Assembly (NCBI RefSeq): GCF_014656075.1
Contig: NZ_BNBS01000001.1
Location: 186,001 to 250,000, forward strand
Reading direction: 5' to 3'
DNA: 64,000 bases
Source: Streptomyces hydrogenans
Lineage (GTDB): Bacteria; Actinomycetota; Actinomycetes; Streptomycetales; Streptomycetaceae
Numbering within the stretch: position 1 is the first letter of the stretch; each line of letters starts with the position of its first letter. The notes under the pieces were generated by a model that saw only the letters and a program-made list of their open reading frames with translations, was not told the DNA's origin and did no database searches. This document shows, one piece after another, positions 1-11,315 of this stretch. The translations under genes were made by a program, and so were the position numbers.

Positions 1-3288
<3,288 letters not shown>

Positions 3289-3301
<13 letters not shown>

Positions 3302-4182
3302 CGGTGGCCCCAGACGCTGTCGGCGGTGATCTCCTTGGCGACCCAGGTGGCGGGGTCGACGATCAGCCCGTCCCAGCCGTACTCGACCTGGAAGCCGCCG
3401 GGGGCCTGGGCGTAGAAGGACACCATGCGGTCGTTGGTGTGGCGGCCGAGGCTGGAGGCGATGGGGATGCCGGCGGCCTGCGTCCGGTCGAGGCCCAGGC
3501 CGACGTCGTCGAGGGTCTCCAGCTCCACCATGAAGTGGACGATGCCGGGGGGCAGGGCGCCGGGGTAGAGGCCGAGGCTGTGGTGACGGCGGTTGGGGCT
3601 GAGGAAGTGCATCCAGTGGAAGTCGCGCTGCTCGGCGGCGGTGGGGACGGCCTGCGGCGGCAGCTTCATCGAGTCGCGGAGCTGGAAGCCGAGGAGCTTC
3701 TCGTAGAAGTCCAGGGCGGCCTCGATGTCCGGGACCGGCAGGACGACGTGGCCGAGGCCGAGGTCGCCGGTGACGAAGCGGTTGCCGTAGGGGGTGGCCA
3801 GCGGGGTGTGGTCCTGGGCCTGGCCCCAGTAGAGCTCCAGCGGGTTGCCGCACGGGTCCGTGAGGTGGAGGAGGCCCTGCACGCGGCGCTCGGCGAGTTC
3901 GTCGGCGTCGGCGGTCTTGACGGCGACGCCGGCGGCCTCCAGCTCGGCGGCGGCCTCGGCGAGGGCGGTGGCGTTCGCGACCTCCCAGCCGGCGGCGAGC
4001 AGCCGGTCGCTGTCGCCGGCCTGGATCGCGAGGCGGTAGGCGCGGTCGTCGACCCGCAGCAGGAGGGTGGTGTCGGTGGAGCCGGGGGCCTCGGCCATGC
4101 CGAGGATGTCGAGGGTGTAGCGGCGCCATTCTTCGAGGCGGGTGGTCTCCAGGCGCAGGTAGCCGAGTGCGCGAATGTCCAT
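3289..4182 (-). CDS. hsaC: 3,4-DHSA extradiol (meta-cleavage) dioxygenase
   Basis: This 297-residue type I extradiol dioxygenase would cleave the catechol ring of 3,4-DHSA, opening steroid ring A. Two VOC-fold halves are visible. The Fe(II) ligands of the family are present as H145 (GLGH), H216 (GIVHF) and E267 (QVEYGWDG). The catalytic positions equivalent to BphC His195, His241 and Tyr250 are H201, H248 and Y257. All key residues are therefore intact. It lies 30 bases downstream of hsaD and overlaps hsaB. Confidence 0.93.
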
Positions 4183-4212
4183 GGGGCACCTCTGGGTTCG
4201 GTGGGAGGGAGG

Positions 4213-5082
4213 TCAGTGGGTGAAGAAGTCGACGGCGAGGCGGTTGAACTCGTCGGCCTGTTCGGTCTGGGCCCAGTGGCCGCAGTGCGGGAAGACGTGC
4301 AGGCGCGCGTCGGGGATGGTCTTCAGGGCGACGAGGGCGCCGTCGAGCGGGTTGACGCGGTCCTCGCGGCCCCAGGTGAGCAGCACCGGCCGGGTGATCC
4401 GGTGCGCCTCGCGCCAGAGCATGGTGGCCTCGGCCCAGAGGGGGTTGGCGAAGGAGGCCGCCATGCGGGCGGCGCCCAGGCGGGTCTCGGGGTCGGTGGC
4501 GGAGGCCCACCGCTCCTCGACCAGCGCGTCGGTGACGACGGACTGGTCGTACGCCATGACGGAGAGGAAGGCGCGGAGCTGTTCCTTCGTCGGCTCGGGG
4601 GCGGCGTTGAACTCGAAGAGCCGCTTGATCCCTTCGGTCGGGTCCGGGGCGAAGAGGTTGACGGAGACGCCGCCGGGGCCCATGAGGAGGAGCTTGTCGG
4701 TCTTCCCGGGGTGGTCCAGGGCGATCCGGACGGCGGTCCCTCCGCCGAGCGAGTTGCCCACGAAGTGGGCGCGCTCGATGCCGAGTTCGTCCATCAGGGC
4801 GGCGACGGCACGGGCGCTGTAGCTGAAGTAGTCCCGGTCGAGCACCGGCTTGTCGGAGCGGCCGTAGCAGGGCTGGTCGACGAGGAGGGTGCGGAACTCC
4901 CGGGCGAGGACGGGGAGGTTGCCGCCGAAGTTGCTCCAGCCGGAGGCGCCGGGGCCGCCGCCGTGCAGCATGATCACGACGGGGGCGTCGGGCCGGTCGG
5001 CGGGGCCCGCCTCGTGGTAGTGGAGGGTGAGGCCGGCGGCCTTGGCGGTGCGGGAGGTCGACGCGTGGGTGAGCGGGGTCAT
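4213..5082 (-). CDS. hsaD: 4,9-DSHA meta-cleavage product hydrolase
   Basis: This is an alpha/beta hydrolase of 289 residues that splits the ring-opened steroid 4,9-DSHA into a C5 dienoate and the bicyclic propanoate (DOHNAA/HIP). The oxyanion region MLHGGGPGASGW is at residues 38-49. The catalytic triad is S111 in GNSLGG, D241 in GREDRVN and H269 in HCGHW. Length and residue positions match M. tuberculosis HsaD closely. It follows hsaA by 13 bases. The C5 product feeds hsaE-G-F. Confidence 0.95.
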   Translation of the reverse strand: MTPLTHASTSRTAKAAGLTLHYHEAGPADRPDAPVVIMLHGGGPGASGWSNFGGNLPVLAREFRTLLVDQPCYGRSDKPVLDRDYFSYSARAVAALMDELGIERAHFVGNSLGGGTAVRIALDHPGKTDKLLLMGPGGVSVNLFAPDPTEGIKRLFEFNAAPEPTKEQLRAFLSVMAYDQSVVTDALVEERWASATDPETRLGAARMAASFANPLWAEATMLWREAHRITRPVLLTWGREDRVNPLDGALVALKTIPDARLHVFPHCGHWAQTEQADEFNRLAVDFFTH

Positions 5083-5095
5083 CTGCGGCTGCCTC

Positions 5096-6262
5096 TCAGG
5101 CCATGGTGTCTTGGATGTCGATGCCGAGGGCGCACTGTCCGTACATGACGAGGGCGCGCTCGGGGTCGTTGGCGGCGTGGCCGCGGCCGGTGTGGGCGTC
5201 GCGCCAGGCGCGCTGGACGGCGTGCGGGCCGGTGCGCATGGCGTTGCCGCCGGCGTTCTCCATGAGGAGGTCGACCGCGCCGACCGCGCGTTCGGTGGCG
5301 AGGACCTGGTCGCGGCGGGTGCGGGTGCGCAGCTCCATGGGGATCTCCTCGCCGCGCCCGGCGAGTTCGTACATGGCGCCGATGTTGCGGGTGAGCTGGA
5401 GCCAGGCGGCGTCGATGTCGCTGGCGGCGCGGGCGATCCGGACCTGGGCGAAGGGGTCCTCGGCGACCTGCTGGCCGTAGGAGACGCGGAAGCGCTTGCG
5501 GGTGGCCTCGGCGTAGGACGCGTAGGCGCCCTCGGCGATGCCGACGATCGGGGTGGCGATGGTGGTGGTGAAGACGCCGGCGTACGGCAGCCGGTAGACG
5601 GGTTCGGGGTTGATCTCGTGGCCCGGCACGTCCAGGGCGGTGACCGGGCCGAAGCTGAGGGCGCGGTGCTCGGGGACGAAGACGTCGTCGACGACGATGT
5701 CGTTGCTGCCGGTGCCGCGCAGGCCGACGGTGTCCCAGACGTCGTCGATCCGGTACTCGGCCCGCGGGATCAGGAAGGTGCGCATGTCGACCGGCTTGCC
5801 CTCGGCGTCGGTGACGAGGCAGCCGAGGAGGACCCAGCGGGCGTGGTCGCAGCCGGAGGAGAAGTGCCAGCGGCCGGAGAGGCGGAAGCCTCCGTCGACG
5901 GCGGCGGCCTTGCCGGTGGGGGCGTACGAGGAGGCGATCCGGGTCCTGGGGTCGGTGCCCCAGACCTCCTGCTGGGCGCGGGGGTCGAAGAGGGCGACGT
6001 GCCAGGGGTGGACGCCTACCACGGAGGCGACCCAGCCGGTCGATCCGCAGGCCCTGGCGATCTCCTTGACGGCCGTGTAGAAGGCCACCGGGTCGGCGGC
6101 GGCGCCGCCGAAGGCCTTCGGCTGGAGCAGCTGGAAGAAGCCGGTGTCCTCCAGTTCCTTGACGGAGGCGTCGGGCACGCGGCGCGACTCCTCGGCCTCG
6201 GCGGCGCGTTCGCGCAGGACGGGGGCGAGGTCGCGTACGGCTGCCAGGACGTCATCGGCCAT
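5096..6262 (-). CDS. hsaA: 3-HSA 4-hydroxylase, oxygenase component
   Basis: This 388-residue flavin-dependent monooxygenase has the acyl-CoA dehydrogenase fold. With HsaB it hydroxylates 3-HSA to the catechol cleaved by HsaC. The expected active-site elements are present: WHFSSGCDH (S135, S136) and HTGRGHAAND, whose H362 lies 26 residues from the C-terminus like the conserved His of M. tuberculosis HsaA. It has its own 105-bp upstream gap containing an inverted repeat at 6338-6356. A paralogue lacking these residues lies immediately upstream. Confidence 0.93.
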   Translation of the reverse strand: MADDVLAAVRDLAPVLRERAAEAEESRRVPDASVKELEDTGFFQLLQPKAFGGAAADPVAFYTAVKEIARACGSTGWVASVVGVHPWHVALFDPRAQQEVWGTDPRTRIASSYAPTGKAAAVDGGFRLSGRWHFSSGCDHARWVLLGCLVTDAEGKPVDMRTFLIPRAEYRIDDVWDTVGLRGTGSNDIVVDDVFVPEHRALSFGPVTALDVPGHEINPEPVYRLPYAGVFTTTIATPIVGIAEGAYASYAEATRKRFRVSYGQQVAEDPFAQVRIARAASDIDAAWLQLTRNIGAMYELAGRGEEIPMELRTRTRRDQVLATERAVGAVDLLMENAGGNAMRTGPHAVQRAWRDAHTGRGHAANDPERALVMYGQCALGIDIQDTMA

Positions 6263-6337
6263 GGGGGCATCCCCTTTCGGGTCGTGGTGGGGGAATGCCA
6301 GGACCGTACGGGGAGCCGTCGCCGGGGTGAACGCGCC

Positions 6338-6356
6338 GCTCCCACTGAGCGGGAAG
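6338..6356. promoter_or_regulatory. Inverted repeat upstream of hsaA, candidate operator
   Basis: The + strand reads TCCCACTGAGCGGGA at 6340-6354, an odd-centred palindrome with one mismatch. It lies 78 bases upstream of the hsaA ATG. A matching repeat lies 79 bases upstream of hsaE at 15325-15341; the shared core is TCCCACTNASCGGGA. The pairing of sequence and spacing in front of the two ring A/B operons suggests a common regulator, most simply the IclR protein encoded at 7731-8630. That link is inferred. Confidence 0.55.
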
Positions 6357-6367
6357 GGCGCGCGGGT

Positions 6368-7537
6368 TCAGAGCATGGGGTCCTGGACGTCGAGGCCGAC
6401 GGCGTCCCGGCCGAAGAGGGCGAGGGCGCGCTCGACGTCGTTGGCGGCCTGGCCGCGGCCGGTGTGCAGGTCGCGCCAGGCGCGGGCGAGGACGTCGCCG
6501 TCGCTGCGCAGGGGGCTGCCGCCGGCGTTCTCGCGCAGCAGGTCGACGGCGGTGAGGGCGCGTTCGGTGGCGAGGACCTGGTCGCGGCGGGTGCGGGCGC
6601 GCAGGGCGCGGGAGGGTTCGCGGCCGGCCCGGGCCGTCTCGTACAGCTCGGCGGTGTCGCGGGCGAGCTGGAGGCGGGCGGCGTCGATCTCCCCCGCGGC
6701 GCGGGCGATGCGGACCTGGGCGAAGGGGTCCTCGGCGACGCGCCGGCCGTGCGGGAGGGCGGGGTGGCTGCGGGCGGTGTCGACGTGGTGCTCGTAGGCG
6801 CCGTCGGCGATGCCGACCATCACGGTGGAGACGGTGGTGGTGAAGAGGGCGGCGTAGGGCAGCCGGTAGACGGGCTCGGGGTTGACCTCGTGCCCGGGGC
6901 AGCGGAGCGAGGTGACGGGGGCGTAGCCGAGGGTGCGGTGGGCGGGGACGAAGGCGTCGGCGACGACGAGGTCGTTGCTGCCGCTGCCGCGCAGTCCTAC
7001 GGTGTCCCAGACGTCGTCGATCCGGTAGTCGGCGCGGGGGACGAGGAAGGTCCGCATGTCCGTGGGGCGGCCGTCGGCGTCGCTGACGAGTCCGCCGAGC
7101 AGGGCCCAGCCGGCGTGGTCGGCGCCGGCGGCGAAGTGCCAGCGGCCGGCGAGCCGGTAGCCGCCGCCGACGGGGGTGACGGTGCCGGTGGGTGCGTGCG
7201 AGGAGCAGATCAGGGCGGCGTCGTCGTCGCCCCACACGTCGTGCTGGGCGCGGGGGTCGAGCTGGGCGACGTACCAGGAGTGGACGCCGAGGAGGGCGGC
7301 GGCCCAGCCGGTGGAGCCGCAGGCCCGGGCGAGCTCGTGGACGGCGGTGTGGAAGACGTCGGGGGCGGCGGCGAGTCCGCCGTACGCGCGCGGCCGGAGC
7401 AGCCGGAAGAAGCCGGTGGCGGCGAGTTCTCCGGCGGTGGCGTCGGGCAGGCGGCGGAGCTCCTCGGCCTCGGCGGCGCGGGCGCGCAGGGCGGGGGCGA
7501 GGGCGCGGACCGCCGTGAGGACGTCGTGGTCGCGCAT
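6368..7537 (-). CDS. HsaA-like flavin monooxygenase paralogue with altered active site
   Basis: This 389-residue protein aligns end to end with the adjacent hsaA product, including DDVWDTVGLRG and EDPFAQVRIARAA. The active site differs. WHFSSGCDH becomes WHFAAGADH (A136, A137), and the conserved His in HTGRGHAAND becomes Gln (Q363). It may therefore act on another substrate, have lost hydroxylase activity, or play a structural role. The ATG at 7537 has a GAGAGG ribosome site and faces the divergent iclR gene across 193 bp. It is probably the first gene of the leftward operon, although hsaA may also have its own promoter. Confidence 0.82.
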   Translation of the reverse strand: MRDHDVLTAVRALAPALRARAAEAEELRRLPDATAGELAATGFFRLLRPRAYGGLAAAPDVFHTAVHELARACGSTGWAAALLGVHSWYVAQLDPRAQHDVWGDDDAALICSSHAPTGTVTPVGGGYRLAGRWHFAAGADHAGWALLGGLVSDADGRPTDMRTFLVPRADYRIDDVWDTVGLRGSGSNDLVVADAFVPAHRTLGYAPVTSLRCPGHEVNPEPVYRLPYAALFTTTVSTVMVGIADGAYEHHVDTARSHPALPHGRRVAEDPFAQVRIARAAGEIDAARLQLARDTAELYETARAGREPSRALRARTRRDQVLATERALTAVDLLRENAGGSPLRSDGDVLARAWRDLHTGRGQAANDVERALALFGRDAVGLDVQDPML

Positions 7538-7610
7538 CGGGTGCCTCTCGGATCCGGGGCCCGGATCATGGGCTCCTCCTGGGGTGACGAGAGGGAACCT
7601 ACGCGTTACC

Positions 7611-7625
7611 GTTCCGAGACGGAAC
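7611..7625. promoter_or_regulatory. Perfect palindrome in the iclR/hsaA2 divergent promoter
   Basis: GTTCCG-AGA-CGGAAC is a perfect inverted repeat with a three-base spacer. It sits 74 bases before the leftward hsaA-like gene and 105 bases before iclR. Position and symmetry fit an IclR-family operator used for autoregulation and control of the leftward operon. It differs in arm sequence and length from the repeats at 6338 and 15324, so a second regulator cannot be excluded. Confidence 0.5.
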
Positions 7626-7730
7626 ACCCCCTTCCCGTACCCGCGCCCCTCTGGCAATCTCCACGCAATACCGGAGATTACGGACGCGGCTCGGCTTCGG
7701 CCCGCCGCGCCGTCCGTGGGGGAGGTGTCG

Positions 7731-8630
7731 ATGACGACCCATGCCGCCAAGTCCGTCCTGGCCGTCCAGGACGACGGCGCCGCCGTGCCGCCGCTGTCAC
7801 TGCTGGAGAAGGCGGCGAAGGTGCTCAGCGCCTTCCAGAGCGCCGGCCCGCGCCTGACGCTCACCGAGGTCGTGCAGCGGTCCGGGATCCGGCGGTCCTC
7901 CGCGCACCGCATCCTGGACCAGCTGGTGCAGCTGCGCTGGCTGGAGCGGGAGGGCCGCGACTACCGGCTGGGCATGGGGATGCTGGAGCTCGGCGCGATG
8001 GCCTCGCACCACAACCGGCTGCGCCGCGCCGCGCTCCCCCATCTGCACGCCCTGCACGAGGCGACCGGGCACCTGGTGCACCTCACGGTGCTGGACGGGC
8101 CCGAGGTGGTCTATCTGGAGCGCATCGGCGGCTCGGACGACTCCGCCGTGCCCTCGCGGACCGGCGGCCGGCAGCCGGCGTACTGCACCGCGTCGGGCAA
8201 GGCGATCCTGGCGTTCAGCGACGCCGCGGTGGTGGAGCAGGTGATCCGTGACGGGCTGCGGCCCCGCACCCCCCGGACGATCACCCGCCCCGACCCCTTC
8301 CGGGCCGAGCTGGCGCTGGTCCGCGAGCGCGGGGTGGCCTTCGACCAGGAGGAGGGCTTCCGGGGCGTCTTCTGCGTGGCCGCGCCGCTGCGCGGGGCGG
8401 GCCGGGCGGTCGCCGCGATCTCGGTCTGCGGGCACGGTGTGCACCGTGAGCTGGAGCGGATCGCGCCGGTGGTGCGGGGCTGCGCCCGCTCGGTGTGGCA
8501 GTCGATGTTCGGTCCGGGCCGGCAGCCCGAGCAGCGGCCGCAGCCCGTGGGGGCGACGGCCGCGGCGGGTGTGCCGCAGCCGTCGATGGACAACATGATG
8601 ACCTGGCTGCGGTTCAGCGAGTGGATGTGA
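7731..8630 (+). CDS. IclR-family transcriptional regulator
   Basis: This 299-residue protein has an N-terminal winged helix (about residues 22-80, with LTEVVQRSGIRRSSAHRIL as the recognition region) and a C-terminal IclR effector-binding domain ending near residue 265. A GGGGGAGG site precedes the ATG at 7731. The last 30 residues are a Pro/Ala-rich tail not typical of the family. It is divergent from the hsa operon and is the only DNA-binding gene in the ring A/B region, so it probably senses a steroid intermediate. Activator or repressor role is not decidable from sequence. Its 3' end overlaps the convergent SRPBCC gene by 17 bases. Confidence 0.88.
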   Translation: MTTHAAKSVLAVQDDGAAVPPLSLLEKAAKVLSAFQSAGPRLTLTEVVQRSGIRRSSAHRILDQLVQLRWLEREGRDYRLGMGMLELGAMASHHNRLRRAALPHLHALHEATGHLVHLTVLDGPEVVYLERIGGSDDSAVPSRTGGRQPAYCTASGKAILAFSDAAVVEQVIRDGLRPRTPRTITRPDPFRAELALVRERGVAFDQEEGFRGVFCVAAPLRGAGRAVAAISVCGHGVHRELERIAPVVRGCARSVWQSMFGPGRQPEQRPQPVGATAAAGVPQPSMDNMMTWLRFSEWM

Positions 8631-9060
8631 GGCGTTCCCGGAGCGCGGCGAGGCCGGTGGCGTAGACGCCGTCGCCGAACGCGGCCTCGGCCCGCGCCGC
8701 CACCTCGTCCGGCGCGCGGTAGACGGCGGACCACCGGACCTCGGCGCCGTCGGGGTGCGGGGCGACGGCGAAGGTCGCCACGTACTCCTCCACGGGCAGC
8801 GCCAGGGGGTCGAGGAGCCGGTAGAGGTACCGGCGGGCCGCGGGGTCGTGGGCGAGCAGCAGCTCGCGGGCGACCACCGTGCCGTCCAGGGCGAAGACCC
8901 TGACGGCGCCGGGGACCTCGGGGTCGGCGCCGTCCTCCACGGTGACCGGCGGGAGGTGCGGGTGCCAGTGGGCGAGGGCCGCGAAGCCGCCGGCGAGCGC
9001 CCAGACGGCGTCCGGGTCGGCGGCGATCACGACGGAGCGTTCGAGGGTGCGGGGGTGCAT
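8614..9060 (-). CDS. SRPBCC-fold protein (polyketide cyclase/dehydrase-like)
   Basis: The 148-residue product has the START/SRPBCC pattern: an N-terminal ERSVVIAADPDAVWALAGGF strand-helix and a C-terminal helix. Such folds bind hydrophobic ligands. I chose ATG 9060, which has a GGAGG site seven bases upstream. A GTG at 9090 would overlap the preceding SDR stop and add ten residues. No catalytic residues can be assigned. Its place after a hydroxysteroid dehydrogenase suggests steroid binding or hydration, but this is inference from neighbours. Confidence 0.7.
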   Translation of the reverse strand: MHPRTLERSVVIAADPDAVWALAGGFAALAHWHPHLPPVTVEDGADPEVPGAVRVFALDGTVVARELLLAHDPAARRYLYRLLDPLALPVEEYVATFAVAPHPDGAEVRWSAVYRAPDEVAARAEAAFGDGVYATGLAALRERLTSTR

Positions 9061-9086
9061 GGGTGCCTCCGGGGCGGGGTCGGCCG

Positions 9087-9863
9087 TCACCAGACCCGGT
9101 CGCCGCGCAGGACGGCGTCGGCGCCGCCGTCCGCGAAGACGACCTGGCCGGTGACGAGGGCGTTCTCGGGCGAGGTCAGCCAGGCGACGAGCGGGGCCAG
9201 CTGCTCGGGCCGGGAGTGGCCGTGCAGGGGCATGGGGACGGCCCGCTCGACGAGGGCCAGGGTGGCGGGGTCGTCCAGCAGGGGCTTGGTCAGCGGGGTC
9301 AGGACGACGCCCGGGGCGACGGCGTTGAGCGCGATGCCCGCGCCGGCCCAGGCGTCGCCGGGGGCGGCGCGGCGGACCCAGCGGGAGACGGCCGCCTTGG
9401 AGGAGGAGTAGACGAGGTGGCCCTCGCCGCGGTCGACGGCCGCCCGGGCGGCGGCCACCGCCTCCGTCTCGTCGTCCGCGTCGGCCGCCGCCACGATCGC
9501 CGGGTCCGTCGGGTGCACGGCGTCGACGGAGCCTACGACGAGGGCCCGCGGGTCGCTGCCGGCGGCGAGGAGCGGGCGCAGTCCTTCGAGGGTGGCGACG
9601 GCGCCGAAGTGGTTGATCCGGACGGTGACCGGGTCGAAGTGGGCGACGCCCGCGCAGGCGACGACGGCGTCGAGCCGGCCGCCGGAGAGCTCCCGGGCCC
9701 GGGCCACGAGCGCGGCCCGGCCCTCGGGGGCGGACAGGTCGGCGGCGATGTCGCCGCCCTCCAGGTCGGCGGCGAGGACCGTGTGGCCCTGGCGCCGCAG
9801 CAGGGCGGTGGTCGCCGCTCCGATGCCGGAGAGGGCTCCGGTGACCAGATAGGTACGGGGCAT
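9087..9863 (-). CDS. 3-alpha-hydroxysteroid dehydrogenase-like SDR
   Basis: This 258-residue SDR has TGALSGIGA (residues 8-16), catalytic S112 and the Y152-S-S-S-K156 motif. It resembles Comamonas 3-alpha-HSD/carbonyl reductase rather than classical SDRs: the IAADLSAPEGR segment, a long helical insertion near residues 117-146, and an ADGGADAVLRGD ending. It would oxidise 3-alpha-hydroxysteroids to 3-ketones, which KstD and KshAB can use. A GAGGAG site precedes the ATG. It is separated from kshB by a gap containing a tandem repeat. Confidence 0.78.
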   Translation of the reverse strand: MPRTYLVTGALSGIGAATTALLRRQGHTVLAADLEGGDIAADLSAPEGRAALVARARELSGGRLDAVVACAGVAHFDPVTVRINHFGAVATLEGLRPLLAAGSDPRALVVGSVDAVHPTDPAIVAAADADDETEAVAAARAAVDRGEGHLVYSSSKAAVSRWVRRAAPGDAWAGAGIALNAVAPGVVLTPLTKPLLDDPATLALVERAVPMPLHGHSRPEQLAPLVAWLTSPENALVTGQVVFADGGADAVLRGDRVW

Positions 9864-9919
9864 GGGGACGCTCCTCGTCGGGAGTGCGGTCGGGGGCGGG
9901 GCAGGGGCAAGGGCGGGGA

Positions 9920-10013
9920 CCCGGGCGCGCGGGGTTCGGGATCCCGGGCCTCCGCGCGTTCGGGAGCCCGGGCGTCCGTGGGTTCGGAATCCCGGGCGCC
10001 CGCGCGTTCGGGC
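9920..10013. repeat. 24-bp GC-rich tandem repeat, about four copies
   Basis: A unit containing GTTCGG followed by an A-rich pair and CCCGGG recurs with a 24-base period; TTCGG starts at 9935, 9959, 9983 and 10007. Copies differ at several positions. The array fills most of the 166-bp gap between the SDR start and the kshB stop. It has no open frame of its own that looks coding. It could form alternative hairpins or be a slippage-prone minisatellite. Confidence 0.75.
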
Positions 10014-10029
10014 GTTCTCGGTCGGGGGA

Positions 10030-11094
10030 TCAGGAATAGGTGATCTCGACGTGGTCGGTGAGGGGGAGGGACTGGCAGGCGAGGACGTAGCCGTCGGCGA
10101 GGTCCCGGTCGTCCAGGACCTCGTTGCGGGCCATGCTCACCTCGCCGGTGACGACCCGGCAGGTGCAGGCGCTGCACGCGCCCTCGCGGCAGGAGTACGG
10201 GGCGTCCACCCCGGCCGCGAGGAGCGCGTCGAGCAGTGGGGCGCCCGGCGGCCAGGGGACCGTACGGGTCTCCCCGTCCAGCTCCACGGTCACCTCGCCG
10301 CCGCCCCCGTCCGGTGCGGCGACCGGTTCGGGGGCGTCGAAGACGTCCCCGGACAGGGAGAAGAAGCGCTCCCGGTGGATGCGTTCGCCCGGCGCGCCGA
10401 GCGTGCGCAGCGCCTGCTCGACGGCGTCCATGAGCGGGCCAGGCCCGCAGACGAACGCCTCCCGGCCGGCGTACGGCACGAGGGCGGCGGCGAGCCGGTC
10501 CGGCACCGGCAGGCCCTGGAGCGATTCCAGCCAGTGGAGCACCAGGAACCGCTCGGGGTGGGCCTCGGCGAGGGCGCGCAGCTCGTCGCGGAAGATGACC
10601 GAGGTCTCGTCGCGGTTGGCGTACAGCAGGGTGACCCGGCCGCGGCCCGCCGCGAGGACCGACTTGGCGATCGACAGGACGGGGGTGATGCCGCTGCCTC
10701 CCGCGACGAGCAGCAGGTCCCGGTCGAGGGAGTCCGGGGTGAAGGTGCCGGCCGGGGGCAGCGCCTCCACCTCGTCGCCCGCGGCCAGGTGGTCGCAGAC
10801 CCAGTTGGAGCCGTACCCGCCGGCCACCCGCTTGACGGTGACCTTGAGCGGCTCGCCGGTGTGCGGCGAGCTGGCCAGCGAGTAGCAGCGGGCGACGGGA
10901 CCGCCGTCCGGGCCGGGCAGCCTCAGGGTGAGGAACTGCCCGGGGCGGTGGGCGAAGCGGTCCGCGCTCTCCGGGGCGGGCCGGAGGACCAGGCTGCGGG
11001 CGTCGGGCGTCTCGGCGACGACCTCGACGATCCGCAGCCGGTGGGTGCGGGTCCCGGTGGCCGGGGCCGCCGGCTCAGACGTCGACACGGACAT
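10030..11094 (-). CDS. kshB: 3-ketosteroid 9-alpha-hydroxylase, reductase component
   Basis: This 354-residue reductase passes electrons from NADH to KshA. An FAD-binding domain with RCYSLASS (residues 69-76), an NAD domain with GGSGITP (132-138) and a C-terminal plant-type 2Fe-2S ferredoxin domain with C302, C307, C310 and C340 appear in order. The architecture equals that of actinobacterial KshB. ATG 11094 lies inside the 3' end of the small Cys-rich gene (20-base overlap), implying coupling. Related PaaE-type reductases share the fold; proximity to kshA decides the call. Confidence 0.92.
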   Translation of the reverse strand: MSVSTSEPAAPATGTRTHRLRIVEVVAETPDARSLVLRPAPESADRFAHRPGQFLTLRLPGPDGGPVARCYSLASSPHTGEPLKVTVKRVAGGYGSNWVCDHLAAGDEVEALPPAGTFTPDSLDRDLLLVAGGSGITPVLSIAKSVLAAGRGRVTLLYANRDETSVIFRDELRALAEAHPERFLVLHWLESLQGLPVPDRLAAALVPYAGREAFVCGPGPLMDAVEQALRTLGAPGERIHRERFFSLSGDVFDAPEPVAAPDGGGGEVTVELDGETRTVPWPPGAPLLDALLAAGVDAPYSCREGACSACTCRVVTGEVSMARNEVLDDRDLADGYVLACQSLPLTDHVEITYS

Positions 11095-11314
11095 CGCCGA
11101 CCTCCAGGGTGCCGTCGGCGACCGCCCGGTCGATGGCGGTCCGCAGCGACCGGCAGGTCCGTATCCGGGCGCTGGTCGCGCCCTGTCCGACGCGGTCGCG
11201 GAACTCGGCGCAGACGACGGCCGCGTCGGCGGTCCACTGCACGGACGTGTGGGCTGGGGTGTACTTCTCGCACAGGACCTGGTTGCCGCAGGCCGCGCAC
11301 TGGACCGGTCGCAT
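11075..11314 (-). CDS. Small Cys-rich protein between kshA and kshB
   Basis: The 79-residue product has five cysteines (C6, C9, C15, C35, C54), with CxxC near the N-terminus and TSVQWTADA in the middle. It looks like a small metal- or cluster-binding protein. I believe similar proteins accompany kshA in other actinobacteria but cannot confirm this here. The gene starts two bases after the kshA stop and overlaps kshB, so all three are co-expressed. It could be an accessory electron carrier, a cluster-assembly factor or a stabilising subunit of the hydroxylase. No function is established. Confidence 0.75.
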   Translation of the reverse strand: MRPVQCAACGNQVLCEKYTPAHTSVQWTADAAVVCAEFRDRVGQGATSARIRTCRSLRTAIDRAVADGTLEVGDVRVDV

Positions 11315-11315
11315 G

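Noticed and set aside
7538..7730. Small extra gene in the iclR/hsaA2 gap
   Set aside because: Frames crossing this gap continue from neighbouring antisense frames, lack ribosome sites and have no recognisable content.
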